64,000 nucleotides of DNA. It comes from Caprimulgus europaeus. Its lineage: Eukaryota; Chordata; Aves; Caprimulgiformes; Caprimulgidae. The position numbers and the translations under genes were made by a program. The number at the start of each line of letters is the position of its first letter. The stretch's first letter is position 1. The notes under the pieces are model-generated. The model searched no databases and had not been told where the DNA came from. It saw only the letters and a program-made list of their open reading frames with translations. Where the stretch lies: the NCBI GenBank assembly GCA_907165065.1, contig OU015539.1, positions 868,001 through 932,000 on the forward strand, written 5' to 3'. Positions 1-14,727 of the stretch are shown here, piece by piece.

Positions 1-3000
1 GGGGTGCACCATCCTGGGTTATCATGACTGGTTAATAAATTCTTGCCAGGAAGTAGCAGGTAACTTCCCAGTGAGATTTTTTTTTTTCAGTGAAAATACA
101 GATTTGACAGATGCCATGCATGTACCAGAAATGTATCTGCTTCAACATTCCATTTTTCATAAAACCCAAACTGGAACCCTGGTTAAACCTTTTCAAAATG
201 GCAAATTTTAATGTTATGTTTTTACAGCCTGGTGATTCAGTTTTGATACGGTGCCATTTTTGGAAAGTCAGCCCTGAAACAGATGGAATGATTTTGCAAA
301 ATACAACCTATCAGCCCCAAAAGGAATGTAAAGACAACATTCCCTTTAAAAGTTTATGTTGTGGAATTTCCATCAGGAGAAAATCCTGTACCAGGTCATT
401 TCACCTGATGCCAGGGCCATGCCCTCTGTTCACAGATCTCACACGTCCCAAAGCACGGTGGGTGCCTGTAGCAGCATAAACATCAGTAATCAGTGACAAC
501 AATGTGCTCCCCACCTGCCCTGCTCCTGGGCTTTGTGGGGCCCATGTCCCCCACACATTAATGTGCAGATTTCCCTCCCCACTGCAGATGCTGCTCATCC
601 CTTTCTGCAGAACAGCAGCTCCTTGCAGCAAGCAGCCACCATGTGGGTTTCACAGCTTCCACTGCTCATGTCTATTTATGGCACTAAAAATCTCCATCAC
701 CTTCAAACCAGTTGGAGATGCTGCACAGAGTGTGGTGGAGCTTTCATCCTTTGCTTCAAATAACAAGGAATAAATATTTACCCAAAGAGCAGGACTGGAA
801 TCCCTGGAGAATGTCCAGCAAGTCCCAGAGAAGTAAACGATACACAAAAACCACAGAAGCTTTTCCCTGAATTCTCTTGAGAAAATCAATCTTAACATCT
901 TTAGAGAAAGTGCAGCTGGGGGTCGATTTCCCGAGCAGCTCCAGGGATCTGACCTCGCTGCTCTGGCTGACGTAAAGAGGAGTGGGGCAGGCAGGGCCTG
1001 TGGGCTGCAGGGCTGGGAGGGCAGAAGAGGTCAGCTTTCTGATGCAAACCAGCCCCAAAGGTTGGTGCAGGAAGCAGGACAAGCAGAAACCAACAGTTCT
1101 CAGTGCAGTTAGGGAGCTACCAAGGAACACACCAGTTTCCTCCAAGAGACAAGAAGATACCATCTGCTGGCGTGTCTTGGAAGTTGGCCTGGGACTGGCA
1201 GGCTGAGTTCTCAAGGGCTTGACTAGAATGGCATCAGCCTCGCAGGTCCTGCAGCCCACACCACCTTCTGGAGCTCACCATCATGCTATGGGCATTTCAA
1301 ACTCCCAGAGCCCATCTCAGCACCACCAAAGTGGAGAGTTTAGTCCTCATGCAGATGAGGGAGTGGTGCAGCTTAATACAGGGCTCGACACAGTTATTTT
1401 CATAGCTCTGGAGTGATGGAAAGCCTTTCCTGTGGCACAGCATGGGGAAACACTGTTAGCACTGGCAAACCTGGGGATGATGTGAGAATGGTGGAAGAGA
1501 AATGTACTTGGCCTGAAGAAGCACAGGGAAGGGCTCCAGGGATGTTCAGGGAATGGTTGTTTAGTCTAGCAAAACAAAGGCAGAAAGTGATGGAGTTGGG
1601 ATCTCTATAAATAAAGTGGGATAGTAAAAACCAGGGAAGGAGAAGAAACATTCAAACCAGAAAACAATGCCAGTGGCAAATCTAGACAGGATTAGGATTT
1701 TTTTCCCCCCTTAAAGAAATCAGTTCTAATTCACATGGGAATTAATTCAGAGATGTCCAATGGCCTGTGCTAGGCAGATGTCTCACAATCTTGCTGGACC
1801 TTTTTCTGGCCTTACAGTGTATGTTGGAACAGCAGATATGTCTATCCATTTGAGAAAAGCTAAGTGAGAAAAGCTGGTAGGATGATGTCCAACAGATGGT
1901 CCTTACACATCACATCTGAGTTTGTCTTGTGGTATTTCACGAGACTGTTGGAGTGGTCCACTAAGAACAAAATCATCTCTGGGAACTCTGGACCTGCCCC
2001 AGGAGAGACCTAACAAAATGATGTCTGCCAGCCCAAGCAGAGGATGGATAGCAGTGATCTCAGCTGAAGGAAGGGCCACGTAGCCAGACTTCATCAGCTC
2101 CACAGAGCTGCAGTCTTGAGGGACTGCAGGAACACCCACCCCCGTGACCTGAGATTTAACCAGCAGGTCCTGCAATGGACTGTTGTTGGTCTGGCTGGGA
2201 AAGCCATCCCAGTGACATCCCACCTCCACCAGGCTCTGCCAGGCTGGGAAACATGAGGCAGGTGGGGCTGTTGAGACAGACCACAGCCATCTGCATGAAT
2301 CCTCTGTGTGTCAGTGACACATGGGGGGACATTTGTCTCTGCTGACAGCAGAGCTGACGGCAGCACAGAGCCCATCGCTCTCCTGAGCCCCCACTCACAA
2401 CACAGCGCAGAGCTTGCTAAACCTCCAGCCAGCCCTTGAGGTGTGCATGGGAAAGAGTGACGTGAGAGAAATGCTAATCACCATGTCTAATTACTAAGAG
2501 AAGTAATGACCTCACAGCCCACCAGTGTCTTGGCTGGGAAGACTCACTCCTGCACAGAAAGAAGCGTCTGTATTGAAGGGATAACACTGCAAAACAGGAG
2601 AGAGAATTGCCTGCCAGCACTGACTGGCACAGGGCTGCCACGGGGACTTTGGCAACCATTGATAATCCAATAGATCAGGAGTCAGCTCAGATTGTAAACC
2701 AGATTATTTTACAATATTTGGACCACCAAGTGCAACTCTGAAAATCCACGTCCTGGCCCTTCCCCATAGCGTTAAACCCCAGCAGCGTGCTGCAGCGCTG
2801 AGCACCCCCTGGCAGCAGGATGCGGCCAGCCCCGGCCACTGCACACGCACGGGACAATGAACAATGTCTCCAGGGACAGTCTGGGAGTCTCCTCTCCGCT
2901 GTGTGGCATCGATGAGCTCAGCACCTCGGCTGTGATTTCAGTGCTGTTCCCAATTAGATATCCGTGGCTGTGTCCTTACATGATTCCTTCAGAGCTTTCC

Positions 3001-6000
3001 TTTTTCTGCAAGCCAAGCTTACTGCTGCCTCTCCTGCCTTCATGGCATTGCATCTCTTTTTATATCCCCACTCTGCCCTTTCTTGGGAGCTTTGGGTGCT
3101 GAAATCTCCATCAGCAGAAGGCAGATCTGTGGATTTAAATAAAAAAGGCTGCAGGAAAATGCCAGCTCAGCAGTTCTGAGCAGCACCCAAGCATCTGGCA
3201 GCTGCAGAAAGAAAACAGTCCACCTTTCCCGATTAAAATCAACGCTTCTAGGTCTGGAGGCAGCTCCAGGAGAGCAGGCTCCACTCACGGGCTGGTACTT
3301 TCACTAGAGAAAACACCCTCCTGCCCTTGGTGAACACAGGTTTCACAAGAGGGAGCCACAAAGCCCTACCCAGAATCAGCCCCTCCTCTTGTTGCTCCAG
3401 GTGCTGCACAAGGACACACAAAACCCTGTACAGATTATTGTTCTTGAGACAAAAGGAGAGAGGAAAGCAGTCTTAGCTAACCCAGAGCTGTGTTTCATCC
3501 AGGCACACATTCCGTTCATCCCCTGGGCTGCGGAGCCCCACCAGTGCTCCCCTCAGATTTGGCAGGTGGGTATCTGGGTTATGCCACCCCCCCGAGAGCC
3601 CCAGCGGCGCAGGAAGGACAGACTGGAACTCAGCAGAGGTTTTTAATTTACTGCTCAGCAGCTCCCCACAGACTGACAGTCCCGCTGCTGTCTCTGCTCT
3701 TGTTTCGCCAGGACGACGTGCTGAAGGTGGTGGATGAGAAGAGAAGAGGAGCACAAGCTCACCCTCACTCCTTGACCTTCTATGAAACCAGCTTTCAGCA
3801 CCTGTCCCGTGCCCCTCAGCACCCATTCACCACACGTGGGGCCCCCATCACCACCCTCCACTCCCTGCTCAGTTTTGGCATCGCCCTTTCCTACCCAGAT
3901 GCCAAAGGACAGGGAAGGCTGCACACACCGACAGAGAAAACACCGTCACCTTTCTTTTGTATTTGTTTTTGCCTATGTTGCAGCTGTGTGGCAAGCCAAT
4001 GAAATGTCTACTGGATGCACTTTATTTTATTTAATAACTAATTCTGTTTAAAGTTAAGACTTAGGTTCCTGGGCACACCACTGCTTTCCTCCCCACGGCT
4101 GGCAGGGAGCCACACGTGCCGGGAGGACGGCCGGGGCTGCACGAGCTCTCCCTCGCTGCCGGGCAGGGAACAGGCGACTGACAGAGCATGAGGAGACAGG
4201 GTGAGAGGCCTTCTGTTGTAGTTCTGTAGGGGGATGAGAAAGCAGCGTTCAGAGCAGCTCTTGTACTCGAGGTTTGCAGGGGGGTGAAGTGTTGGCAGAG
4301 GTGTGGTACTTGTACGGGTCGCGGGGCGCAAAGGGGATGGAGCGTCCCGGAGTGACGCTGCGGGGCGCGGGGGCTTTCCACAAGCACACCTCACCCACAG
4401 CCTCTCCTCCTTCAAAAGCTCGCCTTCCTCCTCCTGTTGGGTGTTGTGGGGCACAGGCAGCAGAGGCTGACTCAGCACATGAGGAGACTCTGCTTTTCCT
4501 AAGGAAGGTGGCTGCTAGGTTGAGCAGGTATGAGCGGAGCTCAGCAAAACACCGTGCCTGCTCCCAGAGACCAGGAAGGCGATGGTAGCTGGAGGACTTG
4601 CTGCTCTATGTGCCACACAGGGCACAGAGGAGGACAGCACAAATGCCACAACCTGCCTTCTCCATCACACTGCGCAATGGAGTCAGCAGCAGGACCCAGG
4701 CCAAACTGGAGCTGAAGGTCTAAGGCTTCCTAGCAAACACCTTCACCTTCCTGGTTGTGCCTTTCATAGCCTTGTGCTTGAATAAGAGGGCAGCAGTTCC
4801 CCGGGAAGCTGCCACACAGACGTTCTGACCTGGCCTTAACAGACACCTTTCAAATCAGAGATCTGGATGAGCATTTACAAGCACAACTGGGGAATAAAGC
4901 CAGCTGCTTGGGTTTCCAGGCAGCTAAGAGATCCACAGCAAACTAGGACCTAGCAGAAAACCAGTTAAGGAGAAGGCAGAGGGTAGGCACAAGGAATAAC
5001 ACAACATAACTTCTGGCTCCTGAGTGACAGAGCAGAGGGGATCTCGCCTGCATTTTGAAGAGGCTGCTCTAGAACTCGATGCAGGAGTAAATGCATGTGC
5101 AGACACGTACGTGTGGGGATTTGCTGGATTTCATTGCAGGATGCACTCGCTGACCCAAAGGGCAGAGTGCCTTGGTGGTGAGGCTGGCATGTGTGCACTG
5201 AAATGCTGTAGGCTGTTTTAATAAACTAATATTTGCACAGATAATCAGTTTGGGTTTCCACCTAACTTAGATCCGCAGTACCTATCTTATGAGGGACAGT
5301 CTGGAAACTTCCTCTATGTGCCAAATTCAGCTTTGACTGGCTTCAGACCAGGTATTATCAAGAAACAGAGTGTGCAGCTTTCATGTTTTATTAGTAGAAA
5401 CATCTTCACCCCACCAAAGCCCAGACTGGGTTTATTTGGACTTATCCAACAGATAAAAGAACAGAGAGATAAAAACCAGATTGTCAAACTGCTCCAGGTC
5501 CTGGAGGTTCCCCATCACTGTTAAAGGCTGATTTTCTTTATCTGACTGGCTCAAAAACCTGCTTACAATTGTTTAATTTTTTAATTTATTATTATTTTTT
5601 ACATCAGATCACTGACCTCAGTCGTGGCCCAGTCAGACTGAGTCATTACCAGTGTGTTCCAGGAACTGGCTCGCCTCACGGTCCGTGGCTCCGATCAGAG
5701 CCTGCTGGACCCCAGCAGCAGCCAGGCAGGCAGAAACTGGTCCAGCACTTGGTTGTAGAGATAAAAAACCCAACTGCAATCATTGCTGTATCTTATCACC
5801 CTAGATTCCCATTTGAAGGGAAAACAAACACTTTTCCCCCCATTCCCCCCTTCTTTTTCTCCTGCAAATCCAAGTAACTTTGCATTTAACAATGCCTAGG
5901 AGGGACTGGGTCTGTACCCAGCTCCAGGGAGGGGAGTGTACAGATAGTGCCTGTTCTCAGTGGAGTTTTTTCCTGCTCATTAACACTTTGCTTGAATGCA

Positions 6001-9000
6001 CTTTGGTTGGTGCCTGGATTGCAATTTTTTCAGAAAATTGTGCCTAGCTGTTTCTTCTTTACAGTGAAAGGCTGCAAAGTTGAAAAATCTGATGTAGAGG
6101 GATTATTTATATGAAATAAAAGTTGTAATGAAGAAAAAGCTCCCAGTTTCTCAGTGTTTCTCATTCTCACATGTAGAGTTTTCTGAACTCAATCACTAAT
6201 CTTTGCTTTTTAGAGCAATAGCTCCAATTGAGACTGCTTAGCCCTGAGGACAGCACTTAACTCCTGGGCTAGCCCAGCTAACCCACCCCAAAAACCCACC
6301 GCGGTGATGAGTCTGCATCGTAACACGGGGCTGTTTCTCACAGAGGCAGCAAAGCCTCCTCGTTGCCACAGCACTTTCCTTGCAAGCACATGCAGCTTGC
6401 AGAGTGCAAAGTCATCTGCCTACAGAGGTACCTGCTTCCTCCCAGCAGTGCCTGGGAGCTCAGGGATTTTGTGGAAGTTAATTTAGCTCTTCCAGATGAC
6501 AGGAAAGCAGCAGCAGCTCTCAGGCAGAACACTTTTTTCTTTAAACCAGAAGCACAGCTTGCTGCTAGACACTCTTCTAGTTGGCAAAATTTACCATTGA
6601 TTTCAACACAGCAACTCTGTAGCTAAAATTCATATCAAAATTTATTTCAGATTAGTGAATCGGCTCTTGTATAAGGACATCAGTTTAAAAAACCTCAACC
6701 CAAGGACAAAAATACATCTGCATCAAGTTGGAGATATGTCAGATTCCAAAGCTTTATCAAGCCAGTTCCTGCAGGAGGCAACAGCATCAAATCTCAACAG
6801 CCCTTCCAGCTTGCCATCCCTGTCTCAAGAAGCCTGGTGCCTACAGCAGAAGCACACTGCACATTACTGATGAGTAAAGCAGAAATAACAGAAACATTCA
6901 CCAATTTCCCACACTAGTTCACCTCCAGAGAAACTGGTTCCAAATGGCATAGGAGCCCACAGCTAAACTGGCAGGTAGACAGAAATGTTTGTGTTTAAAG
7001 TGTGTAACAGTGGTTGATGCTTTGTAAGTTACCTGGAAAGCTTTTAAAGTCACTCAGAGGCACAGAGCCGGGTACAGCACTGCTGTCAAGTTCAAACACT
7101 GCCTGCTGCCTTCCCTTGCTCGTACCACAGCTCGACCAGTTCACAGCCTCACAGACCCCACAGCTACTGGCGGGCACAGCCAACGCACTGGGACGTCCAC
7201 AGCCGCTTCCTGATCACACCAGCTTAGCGCAGCCACCAGAGCTGACCAGAGAGGAGACTCTCCCCAAACCGCCTCTGACCACGTGTGGAACAGCCAGAAG
7301 TCGAGCTTCACATCCTCAGCTTCATGCTCCAGCTCGGGTACGACTGTTTCTCACACCATTCCCCTCTCCACACACTTCAGCACCCCCAGGACCCGCAGCC
7401 AGCCATCGGTCACACACCCCCTGTGCACAGCCCTCTCCAGAGCAGCCCACTGAGATTGGTTTTGAATTCTCTGAAGGAGATCCCCGGTGCCCAGAAGCAG
7501 CCACTGATTTTGTGACCAACACTACACAACAAGACTGCTTTTCAGCTACACTCATTAACTAAGTCAAGATCTGGAGTAAAAGTAACACCACCTGCCTTGT
7601 CAAAGCCACAGCCCTGTCCCAGGAACCTGGGGCGCAGGTGGTAAGCATTCCTTCAGTTGAGACCACAGAGAACATGCGTGGGGAAAAGGGAGCTTTCAGA
7701 AGATGCAAACGTGAGCCAGCTGCTGGAGCACATCACACGCTCCAGTAACGCTGTTCCAGCTATTCCCCTTCCTTCTGATCCCTCTGCACGTGAGTTACAT
7801 CCATGCACCCTCCTGTGTGCAGAGGACAAGCATTCTATGTCAACAGTAAGGTGTAAGCCCAGAGGCATCTACATGCAAGGAAAGAACCCAGAAGGTTGGA
7901 AAAAACATCCTCTGGTCTACACACACCTTTGGCATCATTAATAATTCCTCATTTATTACTCCTTTTAGGGAGCACTCCCATTTGACAGAGCTTGCAGTTC
8001 AAATCCGGTAAGGATCTAAGCAGAGGCAGCGTTGCACAGTGCTGGAGGGTCCCCACTGACACGTGGGAGATGGACAAGGCAGAATTAGCAGAAGTTTCTC
8101 ACAAGAAGTCCACTTCCTCCCTCATGAGACTTCAGTCAGAAATGGTAAAAGCAGAACGTGACCTGGTCCTCTCTCCATTCTCTTCAGCAATTACTGTGAT
8201 TAGGAACTGGAAAAGCAAAGCTGCCGTGGTACTAACAAACCTGGAGCTCAGGCCCTAAGTGATACAGGGACTCAAAGCTTGGAGGAAAGTTGGCTTTGCA
8301 GAATTATTAGCATGTTTAATCAATACAAAAATGAAGTAAAAAAAAATTGAAGCACAGATGCCACTATCCCGGCCATATCCTTAGAGCCATCATGTTTTCA
8401 CAGCAGCACCCCACAGTGAGAAGTCCTGTTAACTTCCTTAGCACAGGGCCTAGGGCATTTCACTTGGGTGTGACTCTCCATCCAAACTGCCTTTCAGACA
8501 ACTCCTGTCACCCTGGCGCGCGCGCTGGGAACACGGCACAGCTCTGTGTGCACGTGGCACGCAGGGCAGGTCTGTGGAAAAGGAACAACCCTCGTCAGCA
8601 GTGCCAGGGAAAGAACACTAAAATCCCGAGGTGACAGTGGCTCCTGTCTGGGGAGCACGCACACGCCCGTGCCCTGTCTCCCCTGGTCCGACGCCACTAC
8701 GGGAACTGATTTTTGGGGTTTTTTTGAGGAGCAATGAAGGGAAAGACTGAACTGGAGCTGAAGTAACACGAGCCAGTCTGCCTTTTAAACCTCAGGCTTG
8801 CCCAAAACTGGTGACTGCACCATTTTAGGGCACTAAAAAATCATGTTCCGCTGCAGATGAGTGTCTCGGGATGAAGATGGCAAGATAACACAAAAGTTCA
8901 CAGGCCACAGTGACAATCCAGCTGCTATCTGTGCAGCCAGCCTACCACCCAGAAATCCCTAGCACCCTGAACTTTTAAAAGTTAGTTTAAACCTCTAAAC

Positions 9001-11549
9001 CAGCCCAGAGGAGCTGTTTTTGTTATCAGAAGTATCTGCAAAGTGCACTTAGTCACTGATTTCTTGGACAGTCTGCCATAAAGAGAGTAACAAGCACAGA
9101 GCCTGGCTCATCGCGGGCTGGAAACGCTGTCTCAAGGGGAACATATTTTCCTCTGGAGGACTACGATTCCTGGCTGGGGAGAGGATGTAGAAAAGATCTG
9201 AGCTAAAGAATCCAAAAGGGTTTGGAAAACAAGACTGCTGGAATCACAGAAGATGATTTTAACTGCCTTTAGGCCAGCAGCCCGCGATCCTTCTGCATCT
9301 TGACAAGCCCAGCATCCCCCTCCCCTGCACACTCAGTACAACAGTAGTGAAGTAGCAGGATGCTCCAAAGCCAGTTGTCACAGGTACAGAAATAGAAGCA
9401 TTTCACTTAAATCTCAATTTGTCAGCAGAGAAAGAGATGCAAAAAAACAGCCTGGGAACTCATCGAGCCTGGGCTTTCATACAGGAATGAAGACAGCCAC
9501 AACCATCTTCCTACTGCCTCATCAACTATTTTTAGCACCAGAAAGAGAGGAAACCATCAGCAATGGGTCTATTCCTTTTGCTAAAGTGGATCTGAACAGT
9601 CACTGTCCCAAAGATCCTCTGCCACCAAAACCACAAAGCAGGTGATGAGCTTAAGGTTGTTCCTGCTCCCGAATACAAGGCATCGCTCCGCAGTTACACA
9701 CAGGTTGGAAGAGGGCCACGCAGCCCATTTAATTCAATCCACTTCCTCTTCCATCTGCCCTAGCAGCCACGCTCGATGAGTCTTCTGAGAGCAATTGTAT
9801 TTAAAGGGAACCATGCCAGGAGCCTGCGTCCATCCAGCACACATCGGATGTGCCGCTCAAAGCCACCACGGACCCACCAGGTCTGAGCTGCAGGACCAGA
9901 GAAATCCCAGTGCCTGAGCAATTCCACCCAGCTTTGATTTCTCTTCAAAGGTTTTCAGAGTTAAACACAAGCTCCTTCCCAGAGACACTGCCCGACTGGT
10001 TCTGCATTTAGTACCAGAGCCAAGGAACAGACTAAACTCAACTGGCTCCAAGCAATGAGCCTGTTTTGTTTCTCATTTACTCCTTCCTCCCTTAGAGAGC
10101 CACAGAAAGCCTTTCCCTCCACAACCAGGGGTCTGTGCCAAGGACAGCAAACAGCATTGTTATCCCAAGGACCCAGAGCTCCTGCACACGTGTGGCAGCC
10201 CCACAAAGAGGTGTGAATCCACTGCAGGGAACAAAACCAAGTGCCAGGGGAACCAAATCCCCCACTGCTACAGAACGGACACACACGGCGCTAAACCCAG
10301 CCAAGCGTCTGGCCACAGCTCCAGGCGGGCGCTGCTGCCAGGACACCACCAGCCCTGCCACCGCTGCGGGTACACAGGAGAGTCTGGACGCAGCTCAGGA
10401 GGTAACGGGGTGGCAGAGCAGGTGCCTGCTGCAGCAGCAGCTTTGGGCTGTTGGATTCTTCACCAGCTCTTCTACCGGCCCTGCAGAAGGTGGCAGTGAC
10501 CACCTGCATGGCTTTGGCTAAAAGGACGAGCTGATCTTTTGTCCCTTCCCACCAGCCAGCCTTCTCTTTAATTAGCACATCAACACCCAGGCTTTCCTGC
10601 ACCTCTCCAGAAAATGGAAAAGGTGGGAGATCACACCCAAACCGCTCCCTCCCTCTGCCCGATTTCTGTCTGGAAACCCTCTGCTCCTGGGTTCTGCCTT
10701 CACCAGATGCTGTAAAGGAAGTGCCCAGCTGCAGCAGGCCCGATGCAGCACCACCAGCCCAGGTATGATACAGCTGTTTTCCCTGCAACTTTACAGAAGT
10801 CAAGCGACTCATTTTAAAGCACCTTCGTGATGTGCACAACCGAAATCCAGAACACCACATCAGAGCACGTTTTTATCCTCAGCAGAGGAAATCTGAACTC
10901 CAGGGATCGTTCCACAGGGACGCAGCACAGCCTGGCAGCCTCACAGTTAAGGCATTCAACCGAAACAAACCCTCAATGTGAAAAGCAGCTGCTCAGAATG
11001 ACACAGGTCTCACAGTCCCCGTTTCGCTCTGCTCAGCAGTGAACAGGGCGGCACAGAAGGTTTCTGAAGACAGGGCAGGAAAACATCAAGCTGGGAGCAG
11101 AGCCTGCCCAGGGCACCTCACCAGCTGGCTGGCACAGACCTACCTCCTGATGGCACCAGCCCCAGGGTGCCACCGAGCTGCGGTGACAGTCCGTAAGCTC
11201 AGAGCCTGGGTGCACCACGGAGCACCCCACAGCCCACTGCGCCCAGCGCGCACGGCCACAGCCGCCCATCAGCACCCACCGCCCGAGCTCCACCTGCTTC
11301 TGTCAGGAAAGACCAAACCTTCTTTCATCACCAAGGCTTAGCTGCCACGATTAGCAGGAGTCAGGTACGTACGGAGGTTCCTCCAGCCTCACCTGGGGAG
11401 ACCAACAACAAATGAATCAACAACATTCTACGCCACAGTGGCCCGTGAGAGCGGACGGATCATTCCTGCTACACAGAGGGCACCTCCAGCTCGACCTCCT
11501 GCCCAAATCCTCCTCCCACCACCAAAGAGAACATACTGTATTGCAGAGA
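1..11549. other. Intergenic DNA, no supported gene
   Basis: I read both strands and found no frame I can assign to a known protein and no RNA gene. The longest open frames (for example 7014-7562 plus and 10291-10860 minus) have no recognisable domain and lie where other frames are also open. Exon-like stretches near 3712-4002 (plus) and 4249-4605 (minus) are treated as findings only. From memory, human CCDC9B lies next to INAFM2; its orthologue would be expected here on the plus strand, but I could not recognise its coiled coil. Confidence 0.6.
6115..6120 (+). terminator. Candidate poly(A) signal AATAAA, plus strand
   Basis: A canonical AATAAA sits in AT-rich sequence and is followed by a short TTGTAATG-type stretch, which looks like an mRNA 3' end. 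No plus-strand coding exon is established upstream, so it may be a chance match. If real, it would end a plus-strand gene convergent with INAFM2, the position expected for CCDC9B by human gene order as I recall it. Confidence 0.25.
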
Positions 11550-12108
11550 CTTTCATCTTGGGAAAATATTTTAATATAGTAAACAAGTCAATTTACCTTT
11601 CACATGTTTTTAAATAAGTTTATGCTCATTGTTAAACAAAACTGGTTTTACTTAAACAATGGATTACAGCCTCTAAATTCGTATTGTTCCCAGCTGATCC
11701 TGTAAATAGTGAGGAATTTTGGACACCGATATCCTTTTATAGGGAACAGACTGGCAGAAAGAGCGCAGGAATTGGACGCAGGTTCAAAGGGAGAAGCTAG
11801 CCCTGGTGAGGAGAAAAACGAAGCCACAAAATTCCCTTTTGAGGAAAAACGGAGGAAAACAAAGATACCGCAGTTCTACCCAGGAAAAGCTTTCCTTCCC
11901 CCGCCGAGCCGCGGCGCGGGCCGCTCTCCAGCCTCAGCTCTTCGGGGTTCGTCCGTGCCGGGCGCCGCGGTGCCGCCTCCATCCTCCGCCGAGCGCAGCC
12001 GCCGCATCCCGGCCGCGGCGGACAGCCCGGGCCGGCCCCCGGCCTGCAGCGCACCCGCTCTCCGCCGTCCGCCGGGCCCGTCCTCCCGCGGCTGACGGCT
12101 GAGGCCGC
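11550..12108 (-). other. INAFM2: Probable INAFM2 3' UTR
   Basis: This stretch lies directly downstream (minus sense) of the INAFM2 stop codon. It passes from GC-rich to strongly AT-rich sequence at about 11560-11700. It ends near a variant poly(A) hexamer, with GT-rich sequence just beyond on the minus strand (about 11515-11545), as expected for a cleavage site. The extent is inferred; a longer UTR using a further-downstream signal is possible. Confidence 0.5.
11570..11575 (-). terminator. INAFM2: Candidate poly(A) signal ATTAAA for INAFM2
   Basis: The minus strand reads ATTAAA here, about 535 nt after the INAFM2 stop, within an AT-rich tract and followed by a GT-rich downstream element. ATTAAA is the commonest variant of AATAAA. 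The assignment is by position and context only. Confidence 0.45.
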
Positions 12109-13416
<1,308 letters not shown>

Positions 13417-14387
13417 TTACTGCTGCTTGGGTTTGGATTGACCTTATTCCCAGTACATTAGTCCCTTACAAAATCATCATATTGACTTATCATGAAGGCA
13501 GCTGAAACACTGTTGTAGGGTGTAGATTAGCCTCTTCATTTTTTTCATTATGGCTCAAGATGTTTACTTTTGAGAATTATTTCTATATATCCGTTTACAG
13601 TAATTTTCTCCCTTAAATCTTAGGCCAGTCAGGTGTGTTGCAGCAGTAAACCTCTGATTTACAAGGAGTTGCAGTTCTGAAAGAGCCTAACAGCAGCTGG
13701 AGAAATGACTGGCACCCAGAGAGGCATCAGAGGAAGTGAGTGAGTTTTGAGTTAACAGTAGCATTTTATTTTTAATAGCAGGAGAAATGTGGAAGGTTGG
13801 GAGTGAGATGGAAAACCTCTGATTTTTTTGGAGGAAGAAGTATGGAGCTTGCAGCTCGAGGAAGGCTAGTGGGATAGAAGATATGTTAGGGAGTAACTTC
13901 AAAATAACTAAGTCTTGGAAAACTGGAGGATTGTGTTGACTAAAAGCTGCAGGGCTGCTGTGTGCAGGTGGAGGGGTAACACTGCAGTGATGATCTGTGC
14001 ACAGTGACCCTCAGCTGGGCATGGCAGGGAGCTCCCAGTGTCCAGCAGGAAAGGGAAGCTTTGGAAAGGGGCTGGAAAGGCCTTCGGTGGGGGGTGCCTG
14101 AGTGCTCTGGCTGATTGTTCTTACAAGAGCAAAGGAATTTTGGGGAATAAACTTTTTTTGGGAGAGAGTGGCTATGGAGATATGGGGTGTTCTGTATTCA
14201 GATGCTAGCCTTGCCTGGATGGAAGGGCTAAAGGGTGTGACATTGTGCTGCCAGCTGCCTTTGGAGACCCTCAGCACAAGTCTCTAGTAATAAACATCAT
14301 GGCTGTGCAGTGTGGATACAGGAGGGAGTGGATCCCACTGTGCCTGCCAGGGACTTCACTGCCTGTTCAGGGCACAGGGGGCTTAAT

Positions 14388-14440
14388 GCCCGTGGCAAGG
14401 GATTGGACTAGATGATCTCTAAAGGTCCTGATTCTACAGC
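14388..14440 (+). mobile_element. CR1 LINE 3'-end fragment
   Basis: The stretch reads like the end of an avian CR1 element: GTGGCAAGGGATTGGACTAG, then ATGATCTCTAAAGGTCC and a degraded ATTCTA-type tail. CR1 copies are typically truncated at the 5' end, and only the last 50 or so bases are recognisable. It is a dead copy. Confidence 0.8.
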
Positions 14441-14555
14441 TAATGACATGCTCTATCCTCCTGCAATTTTTAATTTTAATGAAATGTTGCTGTGACCCAG
14501 TATGTCTAGGAAACATTTGTTAGTAGGTGTTATGACTTTTCTATGGGCTCCTTCT

Positions 14556-14727
14556 CTCTCTTGCCCTGATTTATTACACCTGAATGCATTTTTCTTATTG
14601 AAGCCAAATTTCATACACCTGAATAGCATGAGCTGTACCCCCCTTATCTCTTACCCTGATTTGTTACACCTGACTGCATCCTTCTTCTTGAAGTCAAATT
14701 TCATACACCTGAATAGCGTGAGCTGAT
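14556..14727. repeat. Imperfect 90-bp tandem duplication
   Basis: Two adjacent copies (about 14556-14645 and 14646-14727) share CCTGATTTATTACACCTGA-like and AAATTTCATACACCTGAATA-like blocks at a constant 90-bp offset, with scattered substitutions. No coding role is seen. Confidence 0.85.

Noticed and set aside
7014-7562. 182-residue plus-strand frame
   Set aside because: Proline/threonine-rich with no domain; a second frame is also open across it. Probably chance in CA-rich sequence.
9690-9960. Possible antisense CR1 (GGTTGGAAGAGGGCC near 9702)
   Set aside because: Only about 12 bases resemble the CR1 end and the flanks do not extend the match.
11709-12102. Plus-strand frames rich in Pro/Arg/Ala opposite INAFM2
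   Set aside because: These are GC-rich shadows of the INAFM2 coding and 3' sequence with no recognisable domain.
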